A program made the position numbers and the translations under genes. DNA of 34,999 nt from Oscillospiraceae bacterium. GTDB taxonomy: Bacteria; Bacillota; Clostridia; Oscillospirales; Acutalibacteraceae. The notes under the pieces were generated by a model. That model worked only from the letters and a program-made list of their open reading frames with translations. It searched no databases and had not been told where the DNA came from. Below, one piece after another: positions 8,095-15,787 of this stretch (positions within the stretch are counted from its first letter, which is position 1; each line of letters begins with the position of its first letter). Location: assembly GCA_902792985.1 (NCBI GenBank), contig CADBBT010000014.1:1-34999 (forward strand), in the 5' to 3' direction.

Positions 8095-9094
8095 TGTCCA
8101 TCACCTTCCAAATCTCGTTTGCGCGCTTGACCACCTGCGCAAACTGCGGCGGTGTGAGTGCCTGCGGGCCGTCGCAAAGAGCGTGCGCCGGATCGTTATG
8201 AACTTCTATCATGACGCCGTCTGCTCCTGCTGCCACAGCGGAAAGCGCAAGCGGTTCCACCAGCCGTGCAATGCCGCCGGCGTGGCTCGGATCGGCAATG
8301 ACGGGCAGGTGGGTTTTTTCTTTCAGTAAAGGGATAGCGGAAACGTCAAAGGTGTTGCGCGTGTATTTTTCAAAGGTGCGGATGCCGCGCTCGCAGAGAA
8401 TGACTTTGCTGTTGCCGCCGGCCATGATGTATTCCGCGCTCATGAGCAGCTCCTCCATCGTTGCGGAGAGTCCGCGCTTGAGCAAAATCGGTTTGTCGCA
8501 GTGACCAAGCTCTTTGAGCAGTTCAAAGTTCTGCATGTTTCGTGCACCGACCTGAATGATGTCTACATCCTCGAAAAGATCCAGATGGGAAAGATCCATG
8601 ATCTCCGTGACGATGGGCATTCCTGTTTTCTCTTTGGCAATCTTCAGCAGTTCCAGTCCTTCGGCGCGCATGCCCTGAAATGCGTAGGGCGAAGTGCGCG
8701 GTTTGAACGCGCCGCCGCGCAAGAACGCAGCTCCGGCTTTTTTGACTTCTTCGGCGATAGACGTGATCTGTTCGGGCGATTCGACCGAACAGGGACCGGC
8801 AAAGAACTGCAGTGTGCCGCCGCCGATCTTGATCCCGCCGACGTCGATGACAGTGTCGTCGGGGTGAAATTTGCGGTTCGCGCTTTTGTAGGGCTCCGAA
8901 ATGCGGGTCACGGAATCCACAATGCCCAAGCCTTCGATCAGATCGATATCGATCCGGCTGGTATCACCGATCAGACCGAGCACGGTGTCATAGGCGCCTT
9001 CGCTGCGGTTGACGGTGATGTCCATGGAATGCAGCCATTCCACAAGGGTGGAGAGTTGATGTTCATCGGTTCCTTTTTTAATAACAACGACCAT
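8087..9094 (-). CDS. aroF: 3-deoxy-7-phosphoheptulonate (DAHP) synthase, type I-beta with N-terminal regulatory domain
   Basis: Catalyses the first shikimate step, condensing PEP and erythrose-4-phosphate. Of 335 residues, about 1-70 form a small ferredoxin-like domain as in Thermotoga maritima DAHP synthase, where it mediates aromatic amino acid feedback. The barrel follows with metal ligands C102 ('GPCSVES'), H271 ('PSHAGG'), E297 ('MIEVH') and D308, plus 'KPRTS' 131-135; this spacing matches the Thermotoga enzyme almost residue for residue. It is the first structural gene behind the leader peptide and attenuator. The start has AAGGAGG at 9104-9110. Feedback by Tyr or Phe is inference from the family. 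Confidence 0.95.
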   Translation of the reverse strand: MVVVIKKGTDEHQLSTLVEWLHSMDITVNRSEGAYDTVLGLIGDTSRIDIDLIEGLGIVDSVTRISEPYKSANRKFHPDDTVIDVGGIKIGGGTLQFFAGPCSVESPEQITSIAEEVKKAGAAFLRGGAFKPRTSPYAFQGMRAEGLELLKIAKEKTGMPIVTEIMDLSHLDLFEDVDIIQVGARNMQNFELLKELGHCDKPILLKRGLSATMEELLMSAEYIMAGGNSKVILCERGIRTFEKYTRNTFDVSAIPLLKEKTHLPVIADPSHAGGIARLVEPLALSAVAAGADGVMIEVHNDPAHALCDGPQALTPPQFAQVVKRANEIWKVMDND

Positions 9095-9112
9095 GATAAT
9101 AATCCTCCTTGG

Positions 9113-9147
9113 ATAAGAAAACCCCGCAGCGTTCGTTCACTGCGGGG
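9113..9147 (-). terminator. Attenuator terminator in front of aroF
   Basis: On the minus strand, CCCCGCAG (9140-9147) pairs perfectly with CTGCGGGG (9122-9129) around a 10-nt loop, followed by TTTTCTTAT. It lies between the leader peptide and the aroF ribosome site, so it must be read through for the operon to be expressed. It ends no other gene except possibly the flavodiiron gene reading from upstream. Confidence 0.88.
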
Positions 9148-9185
9148 ATTGTGTACATTGTCCTCTTTTACAGCATGCGTGAACG
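9134..9185 (-). promoter_or_regulatory. Candidate antiterminator pairing of the aro leader
   Basis: In the leader RNA, CGTTCAC-GCA-TGC (9173-9185) can pair with GCAGTGAACG (9134-9143), giving 10 bp with a 3-nt bulge. This takes GCAG away from the terminator stem (4 of its 8 bp). A competing partner is TGAACG at the leader start codon (9242-9247), which can pair with CGTTCA and so free the terminator. The three-way competition is the layout of trp-type attenuators. Pairings were found by eye; energies were not computed. Confidence 0.65.
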
Positions 9186-9191
9186 CCTCTA

Positions 9192-9248
9192 TTAACTTTT
9201 GTTAATAAAGGTAAAATAGTAGTAAACAATTGCAAATGTTCCGTTCAT
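9192..9248 (-). CDS. Aromatic operon leader peptide (Tyr/Phe-rich, 18 aa)
   Basis: The short frame encodes MNGTFAIVYYYFTFINKS and stops at TAA 9192-9194. It has AGGAGG at 9259-9264, 10 nt before the ATG, and lies between a consensus promoter and the attenuator. Six of its 18 codons are Tyr or Phe, with the run YYYFTF in the middle. A ribosome held at these codons when Tyr- or Phe-tRNA is short would cover the start region and let the antiterminator form. The peptide itself probably has no function beyond this. There is no Trp codon, in line with the absence of trp genes from the operon. Confidence 0.82.
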   Translation of the reverse strand: MNGTFAIVYYYFTFINKS

Positions 9249-9279
9249 CGTTCGGACGCCTCCTGTAAATGTTGGATGT

Positions 9280-9308
9280 ATTTTATCACTTTAAACACCT
9301 AAAGTCAA
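9280..9308 (-). promoter_or_regulatory. Promoter of the aromatic amino acid operon
   Basis: On the minus strand, TTGACT (9303-9308) and TAAAAT (9280-9285) are separated by exactly 17 nt, a near-consensus vegetative sigma promoter. The leader peptide ATG follows about 30 nt downstream of the -10 box. The -35 box starts about 30 nt beyond the flavodiiron stop. Confidence 0.85.
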
Positions 9309-9337
9309 TACATTGCACACGTTTTAATTTTTCTTAA

Positions 9338-11128
9338 TTATTCGATCGGCTCAAAATCGGCAACGCCGTGTTTGCACAGCGGGCAGATGTAATCATCGGG
9401 CAGTTCGTCGCCTTCATAGACATAGCCGCAGATCTTGCACACGAAGCCTTTCTTACCTTCGGTTTTTGGCTTCGGCTTCACGCTGTTCTGATAATAAGTA
9501 TAGGTCATGGTCGGCTTGTCGGAGATCACACGCGCTTCCGTAACGGTGCAGATGAACATACCGTGCGTGTCAAGGTCAACATAGTCCTCCACTTTGAGTG
9601 AAAGCATGGCGTTGATGTATTTCGGCAAAAACACCAGTCCGTTGTCGGAACGCAGGGGAGCGCAGTCCTTGAACTTGTCAACCCCGCGGCCACTCTGGAA
9701 CCCGAAGGTTTCAAACACTTTGAACGGCGCTTCTTCGCTGAGCACATTGACGTTCATTTTTCCGGTCTGTTTGATCACATGGTGGGAATAGTTTTCCTTA
9801 TTGATCGTTACTGCGATACGGTTGGGTGTATTCGTCACCTGTGTGACGGTATTGACGATCAGACCATTGTCTTTTTTGCCGTCATTGGACGTGACAACAT
9901 ACAGACCGTAGCCGATGCTGAACAGGGCAGAGAGGTCGTTCTTGTTTGCAGTCTCGTCGTGCTGGGCAAGATAATCCTTGCAAAGCTCGTCAGCGAGTTT
10001 TTCGATCTGCTCCTTGCTCGTATCATTGAGCGCCGAGGTGAGGCGTACATCGTTCTCGGCGTAGCTCAGGTTCTTGCAGCCTTCGAGCATCTTTTTCATC
10101 GTCTTGGTGGCCATCGGCGCCCAGGAGCCGTTTTCAATGAACGCAACGGTCTTGTTCTGGAAATTACGTTCGGTCAGATGATCGATGAATTCACGCATGA
10201 ACGGGAAAATGTCTGCGTTATATGTTGTTGTTGCAAAAACAAGCCGGCCGTAGCGGAACGCGTCTTCCACACATTCTGCCATATCTTCACGCGCAAGATC
10301 GTTGACAACGACCTTCGGGCAGCCTTTTTCTTTCAGTTTCTGCGCAAGCAGTTCAACTGCTTTTTTCGTGTTGCCGTAAACGGAAGTGTAGCTGATGAGG
10401 ATGCCGTCGCTTTCCACACCATAGGAGGACCAGGTGTTGTAAAGTCCTAGATAGTAGCCGAGGTTTTCCTTGAGTACGGGACCGTGCAGCGGGCAGATGG
10501 TCTGAATATCGAGCGCGGCGGCTTTTTTGAGCAATGCCTGCACCTGTGCGCCGTATTTGCCGACGATGCCGATATAGTAGCGCCGCGCTTCGCAAGCCCA
10601 GTCTTCCTCCACATCCAGCGCGCCGAATTTGCCGAAGCCGTCCGCGCTGAACAGCACCTTATCCGTGGCGTCATATGTGACTATGACCTCCGGCCAGTGG
10701 ACCATCGGCGCAGCGACAAAATGCAGTTCATGCAGGCCCAGCGGGAGCATGTCGCCTTCCTTGATCACGATGCGGCGTTCGGAAAAATCTTTGCCGAAGA
10801 AGTTGTTCATCATGGTGAACGCTTTGGCAGAGGAAACGATCGTTGCGTCGGGGTAGGTGTTCATGAAGTTGACGATATTCGCGGAATGATCCGGCTCCAT
10901 GTGCTGTACGATCAAATAGTCGGGCTTGCGGCCTTCAAGGGCTTTATCGAGGTTGTCGAGCCACTGATGAGTAAAGTTTTTGTCAACTGTATCCATTACG
11001 GCGATCTGCTCGTCAAGGATGACATAGGAGTTATATGCCATGCCGTTGGGGACGATGTACTGTCCTTCAAATAAGTCGATCTGGTGATCGTTCACGCCGA
11101 TATAACGAATATCTTTGGTAATTTCCAT
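9338..11128 (-). CDS. Flavodiiron protein with flavin reductase and rubredoxin domains
   Basis: A soluble reductase of oxygen (to water) and/or nitric oxide, used by anaerobes to survive air. The 596 residues hold four modules. A beta-lactamase-like diiron domain (about 1-245) has ligands H76, E78, D80, H81, H144, D163 and H215. A flavodoxin domain (about 242-390) has the FMN loop 'TSVYGNT'. A flavin-reductase-like domain spans about 400-540. A C-terminal short rubredoxin has C564, C567, C582 and C585; the 14-residue gap between Cys pairs is of the short, rubrerythrin-like kind. The ATG at 11128 has AAAGG at 9 nt, while the in-frame TTG at 11137 abuts it and is rejected. Having both electron-entry domains suggests one polypeptide can take electrons from NAD(P)H down to the diiron site; that is inference. 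It lies just upstream of the aro promoter with no clear terminator between. Confidence 0.92.
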   Translation of the reverse strand: MEITKDIRYIGVNDHQIDLFEGQYIVPNGMAYNSYVILDEQIAVMDTVDKNFTHQWLDNLDKALEGRKPDYLIVQHMEPDHSANIVNFMNTYPDATIVSSAKAFTMMNNFFGKDFSERRIVIKEGDMLPLGLHELHFVAAPMVHWPEVIVTYDATDKVLFSADGFGKFGALDVEEDWACEARRYYIGIVGKYGAQVQALLKKAAALDIQTICPLHGPVLKENLGYYLGLYNTWSSYGVESDGILISYTSVYGNTKKAVELLAQKLKEKGCPKVVVNDLAREDMAECVEDAFRYGRLVFATTTYNADIFPFMREFIDHLTERNFQNKTVAFIENGSWAPMATKTMKKMLEGCKNLSYAENDVRLTSALNDTSKEQIEKLADELCKDYLAQHDETANKNDLSALFSIGYGLYVVTSNDGKKDNGLIVNTVTQVTNTPNRIAVTINKENYSHHVIKQTGKMNVNVLSEEAPFKVFETFGFQSGRGVDKFKDCAPLRSDNGLVFLPKYINAMLSLKVEDYVDLDTHGMFICTVTEARVISDKPTMTYTYYQNSVKPKPKTEGKKGFVCKICGYVYEGDELPDDYICPLCKHGVADFEPIE

Positions 11129-11159
11129 AGTATTCAACCTTTCTGCTTGATTTGGCGGT

Positions 11160-11188
11160 ATTATATCATATTTTTAAAAAGAATGAAA
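11160..11188 (-). promoter_or_regulatory. Probable promoter of the flavodiiron gene
   Basis: On the minus strand a perfect TATAAT lies at 11160-11165. The hexamer 17 nt upstream, TTTCAT (11183-11188), is a poor -35 match, so the promoter may need an activator. An inverted repeat lies further upstream at 11206-11228. Confidence 0.5.
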
Positions 11189-11205
11189 GCCTAAACTGAA
11201 GGATT

Positions 11206-11228
11206 GCGAAAAAAATCTGGTTTTTCGC
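11206..11228. repeat. Inverted repeat in the divergent flavodiiron/trkA spacer
   Basis: GCGAAAAA (11206-11213) and TTTTTCGC (11221-11228) are perfect 8-bp arms around a 7-nt loop. No T-run follows on either strand, so an operator is as likely as a terminator. It lies about 40 nt upstream of the flavodiiron -10 box. The rest of the 269-nt spacer shows only A/T-rich promoter-like sequence. Confidence 0.35.
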
Positions 11229-11313
11229 GTCTTTCGGCAAAATCGAACAAAATTCTCCCGTATTTTTCTACATCCAACAACGCCTCAAGCTGGGTGAAAA
11301 CTTGAAAAAGATA

Positions 11314-11345
11314 TGGAAAAAAAGTCAAAAATATGTTAATATAAA
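11314..11345 (+). promoter_or_regulatory. Possible promoter of trkA
   Basis: TGGAAA (11314-11319) and TAATAT (11337-11342) have 17-nt spacing; the overlapping TATAAA (11340-11345) is an alternative -10. Both are imperfect, and the assignment rests mainly on position about 55 nt before the trkA start in an A/T-rich stretch. Confidence 0.35.
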
Positions 11346-11397
11346 CCATTGAGAAAGCCTCTTTTTATCAGTAGGCACTTCAACGAGAGGAAATCCT

Positions 11398-12756
11398 ATG
11401 AACATTATCATTGTCGGCTGCGGTAAAGTCGGTGCAGCCCTGGCGGAACAACTCATCGCCGAGGGACACGACATCACCGTTGTGGATCAGGACCCCAGAC
11501 AGGTGACGGCGGTCACGAACCGTTGTGATGTGATGGGTGTGATCGGCAACGGCGTTTCCCACAGCATTCAGAAAGATGCCGGTATCGAGTATGCCGATAT
11601 GTTGATCGCCATGACCGGCTCAGACGAACAGAATCTGCTGTGCTGTCTGATTGCAAAAAAAGCGTCAAACTGCATCACGATCGCGCGCGTGCGCAATCCG
11701 GATTATATCACCGAGCGAGGTTTTATCAAAGAAAAGCTCGGCATCTCCATGATCGTCAATCCCGAATTGGAGACAGCCGCCGAGATCACGCGTCTGTTCT
11801 CCATCCCTTCCGCCATGGAAGTGGACACCTTTGCACGCGGACGCATCGAACTGCTGAAAACAATGCTTCCGCCGGATTCGCCGCTGCTCGGCGTCCCGCT
11901 GAAAAACGCGCTCGGCAAGCTTTCCGGTAAGGTCCTCATTTGTGCGATCGAGCGCGGGAATGAAGTGATCATCCCTTCGGGCGACGATATTCTGCAGCCC
12001 GGCGACGCCATCTCGTTTGTTGCGTCACGGCGTGAAGTGGGGCAGTTCTTCAAAAAAGCCGGCTTCTCAAAAGGACACATCAAGTCCATTCTGATCGTCG
12101 GCGGCAGTAAAATCGGGTTTTATCTTGCGCGAAGACTGTCGGAAATCGGTTTTCGCGTCAAGCTCATTGAAAAAGACAAGGAGCACTGCGAATTTCTTAA
12201 CGCCGCGCTGCCGGATAATGTTGTGATCATCAACGGAGACGGCAGTGATCAGAATCTGCTGCTTGAAGAAGGCGTCGAGGATGCGGACGGTTTTGCGGCG
12301 CTGACGGATATCGACGAAGAAAACCTGATGCTTTCGCTGTTTGTACGCTCCCATTTTCGTGCAAAAACCGTGACGAAAGTGAATAAGATGAATTTTGAAG
12401 GACTCATTGAACGGCTGTCGGTCGGCTCGGTGGTGTATCCGAAATTCATCACTTCGGAAATGATCCTCAGCTATGTTCGCGCACTGGAAAACTCTACCGG
12501 CAGCAATGTTCAGACCTTGTATAATATTGTCGGCGGAAAAGCGCAGGCGCTGGAGTTCAATATCCGCTCCGAGAGCCCGGCGGTCGGAAAACCGCTGATG
12601 GAATTGCGGCTGAAGAAAAATCTTCTGCTTTGCTGTATCAGCCGCCATGGAAAAATCATCGTTCCCTCCGGCCGCGACAGCGTGCAGCTCGGTGATACGG
12701 TGGTCGTTGTAACAACGGATCGCTCCCTTGCCGATTTTAAAGACATCTTGGCATAG
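11398..12756 (+). CDS. trkA: Trk potassium uptake system, NAD-binding regulatory subunit TrkA
   Basis: A cytoplasmic gating subunit that binds NAD(H)/ATP and controls the TrkH channel. The 452 residues hold two RCK halves, each an NAD-binding Rossmann fold plus a TrkA_C domain. The first fold begins at residue 1 with 'IIIVGCGKVGAALAE'; the second begins near residue 228 with 'ILIVGGSKIGFYLARRL'. The second glycine motif is degenerate (GGSKIG), so the two halves may bind different nucleotides. GAGAGG lies about 8 nt before the ATG. trkH follows 11 nt after the stop, so the two subunits are co-transcribed. Confidence 0.95.
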   Translation: MNIIIVGCGKVGAALAEQLIAEGHDITVVDQDPRQVTAVTNRCDVMGVIGNGVSHSIQKDAGIEYADMLIAMTGSDEQNLLCCLIAKKASNCITIARVRNPDYITERGFIKEKLGISMIVNPELETAAEITRLFSIPSAMEVDTFARGRIELLKTMLPPDSPLLGVPLKNALGKLSGKVLICAIERGNEVIIPSGDDILQPGDAISFVASRREVGQFFKKAGFSKGHIKSILIVGGSKIGFYLARRLSEIGFRVKLIEKDKEHCEFLNAALPDNVVIINGDGSDQNLLLEEGVEDADGFAALTDIDEENLMLSLFVRSHFRAKTVTKVNKMNFEGLIERLSVGSVVYPKFITSEMILSYVRALENSTGSNVQTLYNIVGGKAQALEFNIRSESPAVGKPLMELRLKKNLLLCCISRHGKIIVPSGRDSVQLGDTVVVVTTDRSLADFKDILA

Positions 12757-12767
12757 CAGGTGGCGTT

Positions 12768-14285
12768 ATGAATTATCGAATGATTCTGTATCTGCTCGGC
12801 TGGGTGCTGAATATTCAGGGCTTATGCTTTCTCTTGCCGGTGGCGGTCGGGTTGTTCTACGGCGAAGCGCAGTGGCAGTTTTACGCGCTGATGACGCTGA
12901 TGTGCCTTGTCTGCGGCGTGCTGCTGATTTTGAAAAAGCCGAAGCGCACGGTGTTTTATACGAAGGAAGGCTTTGTCACTGTTGCGCTGTCGTGGCTGCT
13001 GATGAGTTTGACCGGCGCGTTGCCGTTTTATCTTTCCAAAGAGATTCCGCGTTTTTTGGACGCCTTATTCGAAATGGTGTCCGGCTACACCACGACCGGT
13101 GCAAGCATTCTTACAAATGTGGAAGCCCTGTCGCACTGCGCGCTTTTTTGGCGCAGCTTTTCCCACTGGATCGGCGGTATGGGCGTGCTTGTGTTTTTGA
13201 TCGCCATCGTTCCTTTGACCGGCGGCCATGTCATGTCGCTGATGAAAGCGGAAAGCCCCGGTCCCTCCGTTGAAAAATTCGTGCCTCGCGTGCGTCAGAC
13301 GGCGTTTATTCTGTATTCGATCTATTTTGCCATGACCGTACTGGAGATCATGTTGCTGCTTGCAGGCGGTATGCCGTGGTTTGACGCGATTACAACGGCG
13401 TTCGGCACTGCCGGTACCGGCGGTTTTGCGGTTCGTAACGCAAGTATGGGTTTTCCGTATCTGCACGCACATTATCTGCAGACGGTTGTAACGGTCTTTA
13501 TGCTGCTGTTCGGCGTGAACTTTTCCGTTTATTATCTTCTACTTTCCAAAAACATCAAAAAAGCGTTGAAAAGTGAAGAACTGCGCTGGTATTTCGGCAT
13601 TGTCGCATTTTCGATCCTATGCATCACATGGAACATCTGTATGCAACCGAACAGCGGAAAATGGTACGATGTTATGCATGATGCTGCGTTTACCACCGCG
13701 TCTGTGATTTCAACCACCGGCTTTGCTACCGTGGATTTTTCCAAGTGGCCGACCATGTCGCATTTCATTTTGTTCGCGCTGATGTTCATCGGCGCATGTG
13801 CCGGCAGCACCGGCGGCGGCATCAAGGTTTCGCGCATCATCTTGCTTGTAAAAAGCTCGTTTCGTGAAATCCTTTCCATTGTTCATCCCCGCGGTGTCAA
13901 TGTTGTAAAACTTGACAAAAAACGCGTGAACGAGGAAGTGGTCAAGGGAACGCTCTCTTATTTCGTTCTCTGCATCCTTATTTATGTGATCTCGGTTCTG
14001 ATCGTCAGCTTCGATCATTTTGGGCATAATCCGCTCTATGATCTGCAGACGTCGATGACTGCGGTCGCTGCCACGCTCAACAACATCGGCCCCGGACTCG
14101 GTCTTGTCGGCCCGGCGGGCAATTATTCTGCGTTTTCGCCGCTGAGCAAGCTTGTGCTGATTTTTGACATGCTTGCCGGACGGCTGGAACTGTTCCCAAT
14201 GCTCATTCTCTTCAGCCCACACACATGGAAGGGGAGTCTGGGCGCAATCAAAAGGAGGCTATCATGGAAGAAAGAAAGTATGTAA
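12768..14285 (+). CDS. trkH: Trk potassium uptake system, membrane subunit TrkH
   Basis: A potassium-translocating membrane protein of 505 residues with four repeated membrane-pore-membrane units. Pore loops with the filter glycine are visible as 'SGYTTTGAS' (105-113), 'GTAGTGGF', 'STTGFATVD' and 'NNIGPGLG'. The C-terminal end 'LFSPHTWK' is typical, followed by a short basic tail. AGGTGG precedes the ATG. The last 22 nt overlap the start of the following transporter gene in another frame. Confidence 0.95.
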   Translation: MNYRMILYLLGWVLNIQGLCFLLPVAVGLFYGEAQWQFYALMTLMCLVCGVLLILKKPKRTVFYTKEGFVTVALSWLLMSLTGALPFYLSKEIPRFLDALFEMVSGYTTTGASILTNVEALSHCALFWRSFSHWIGGMGVLVFLIAIVPLTGGHVMSLMKAESPGPSVEKFVPRVRQTAFILYSIYFAMTVLEIMLLLAGGMPWFDAITTAFGTAGTGGFAVRNASMGFPYLHAHYLQTVVTVFMLLFGVNFSVYYLLLSKNIKKALKSEELRWYFGIVAFSILCITWNICMQPNSGKWYDVMHDAAFTTASVISTTGFATVDFSKWPTMSHFILFALMFIGACAGSTGGGIKVSRIILLVKSSFREILSIVHPRGVNVVKLDKKRVNEEVVKGTLSYFVLCILIYVISVLIVSFDHFGHNPLYDLQTSMTAVAATLNNIGPGLGLVGPAGNYSAFSPLSKLVLIFDMLAGRLELFPMLILFSPHTWKGSLGAIKRRLSWKKESM

Positions 14286-15736
14286 CCAAAAAAGAATCCG
14301 TGACCTATGCCATAGCGGCGCTCGGACAGGGCTTGGTCTATAGCTGTATGAGCAGCTATATCACGGATTTCTACATGAACGTGCTGATGCTGACCCCGTG
14401 GTTTGTCATCATGCTCATGCTGCTCGCGCGTGTCTGGGACGCGATCAATGACCCGCTCATGGGTATGATCGTTGACCGCCACACAACCAAATGGGGACGT
14501 ATGCGTCCGTACCCTGTATTTACGGCCATTCCCATCGCTGCGCTGACGATCCTTATGTTCATGCGGCCGATCGGCTTTGAACCGGGCAGCCAGAGCAAGC
14601 TGCTGTATGTGTATGTTGCTGTTGTCTATGTGCTTTGGGGCATGATCTATACCTCGTCCGACGTGCCGTTCTGGAGCATGCCGAACGTGATGACGCCGAA
14701 TCCGGCGGAACGCGGCGTGATCATCTCCTACGGCCGCACCGTCGGCGGCATCGGTTCCGCCGTTACGGTTGCGCTGCCGATCATTGTCGGCTTCTTCATC
14801 AGCGATTCTGCAACGAAGTATGCGATCATGGCGATCTCCATGTCGGTGATCGGTATGCCGCTGTTTGTTCTTTCCTCGTTCAATATTAAAGAGCGCATCG
14901 TCCACCCGAACGCACAAAAACGCGCTCCGGGCGAACCCTCCACGCTTTCACGCATCTTCAAATGCAAGCCGCTCATGCTCGTTGTGCTTTCCGGCTCGCT
15001 TTCCTTCGGCCGTTACATGCTGCAGTCCGCTGCGCCGCACGTTGCGCGCTATGCCGGTTTTTATATCGGTCAACAGCCCACAACCGCCGAAGCGTTCAGC
15101 GCAAACATGAGCAAGATCCAGATGATCATTCAGATCTGCGCTGCCATCGGTATGTTCGGCGCCATGATCTTCCTGCCCAAGCTGTTCAAAAAGTTTGAAT
15201 ATCGCACGCTGATGATCGCGTCCTGCCTTGGCGGTTTCGGAGCGTCTGTGCTGAGCTTGCTGGTCGGCTGGTTCACCAAGAACCTGCTGCTTTGCATCCC
15301 GTTTATGATCATTGCTGCGATCCCGCTCGGCGTTATCAACAATGTTTCGGGTGCAATGGTGTTCGACTGTATCGACTATATGGAGTGGCAGACCGGCCAC
15401 CGCGACAACGCGCTCGGCTCTGCGTGCCAGTCGTTTGTCAACAAGCTCGGCAACGCATTTGCGACCGTGATGATCATTGCCATGTACCTGATCGTCCACA
15501 TTGACCCGAAGAACCTCAACGCTGCCGATCCCACCGCGGCACTTGCCATTGCACAGTCAATGAGTGTCGGACAAAACTTCGGCATGTATGCGCTGGTCTC
15601 TATCGTTCCGGGCATCAGCCTGCTGCTTTGCGCGATCCCGCTGTTCTTCTATGACATTGTCGGCGAAAAGAAGCATAAGATTACTGCCGAGCTCGCTGTG
15701 ATGCGCAAGGAGCGCGGCATCGAAATTTCGGATTGA
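14264..15736 (+). CDS. GPH-family sugar:cation symporter (MFS)
   Basis: A 490-residue membrane protein with about 12 hydrophobic segments. The glycoside-pentoside-hexuronide:cation signature is at 56-83: 'RVWDAINDPLMGM' followed by 'DRHTTKWGRMRPY'. It should import a sugar or glycoside with Na+ or H+; the substrate cannot be read from the sequence and no glycosidase lies next to it. The start was chosen at ATG 14264, with AAGGAGG 5 nt upstream, rather than the frame opening at 14225; this makes a 22-nt overlap with trkH. The C-terminus 'RKERGIEISD' is cytoplasmic. Confidence 0.9.
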   Translation: MEERKYVTKKESVTYAIAALGQGLVYSCMSSYITDFYMNVLMLTPWFVIMLMLLARVWDAINDPLMGMIVDRHTTKWGRMRPYPVFTAIPIAALTILMFMRPIGFEPGSQSKLLYVYVAVVYVLWGMIYTSSDVPFWSMPNVMTPNPAERGVIISYGRTVGGIGSAVTVALPIIVGFFISDSATKYAIMAISMSVIGMPLFVLSSFNIKERIVHPNAQKRAPGEPSTLSRIFKCKPLMLVVLSGSLSFGRYMLQSAAPHVARYAGFYIGQQPTTAEAFSANMSKIQMIIQICAAIGMFGAMIFLPKLFKKFEYRTLMIASCLGGFGASVLSLLVGWFTKNLLLCIPFMIIAAIPLGVINNVSGAMVFDCIDYMEWQTGHRDNALGSACQSFVNKLGNAFATVMIIAMYLIVHIDPKNLNAADPTAALAIAQSMSVGQNFGMYALVSIVPGISLLLCAIPLFFYDIVGEKKHKITAELAVMRKERGIEISD

Positions 15737-15787
15737 TGTTCCAATCGGAACCAATAATATATCAATCAGTTGAAAGGAGTTTTTGGC

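Noticed and set aside
9095-9337. T-box or riboswitch upstream of aroF
   Set aside because: No T-box core sequence or long structured leader is present; the space is filled by a promoter, a translated Tyr/Phe leader and a single terminator, which explains it better.
14225-14285. Possible frameshift joining trkH and the GPH transporter
   Set aside because: Each gene has its own ribosome site and complete ends; the 22-nt overlap is an ordinary gene overlap.
15737-15787. Short inverted repeat TTCC..GGAA between the GPH and YhhN genes as a terminator
   Set aside because: The stem is only about 4-5 bp and no T-run follows; the two genes are probably co-transcribed.
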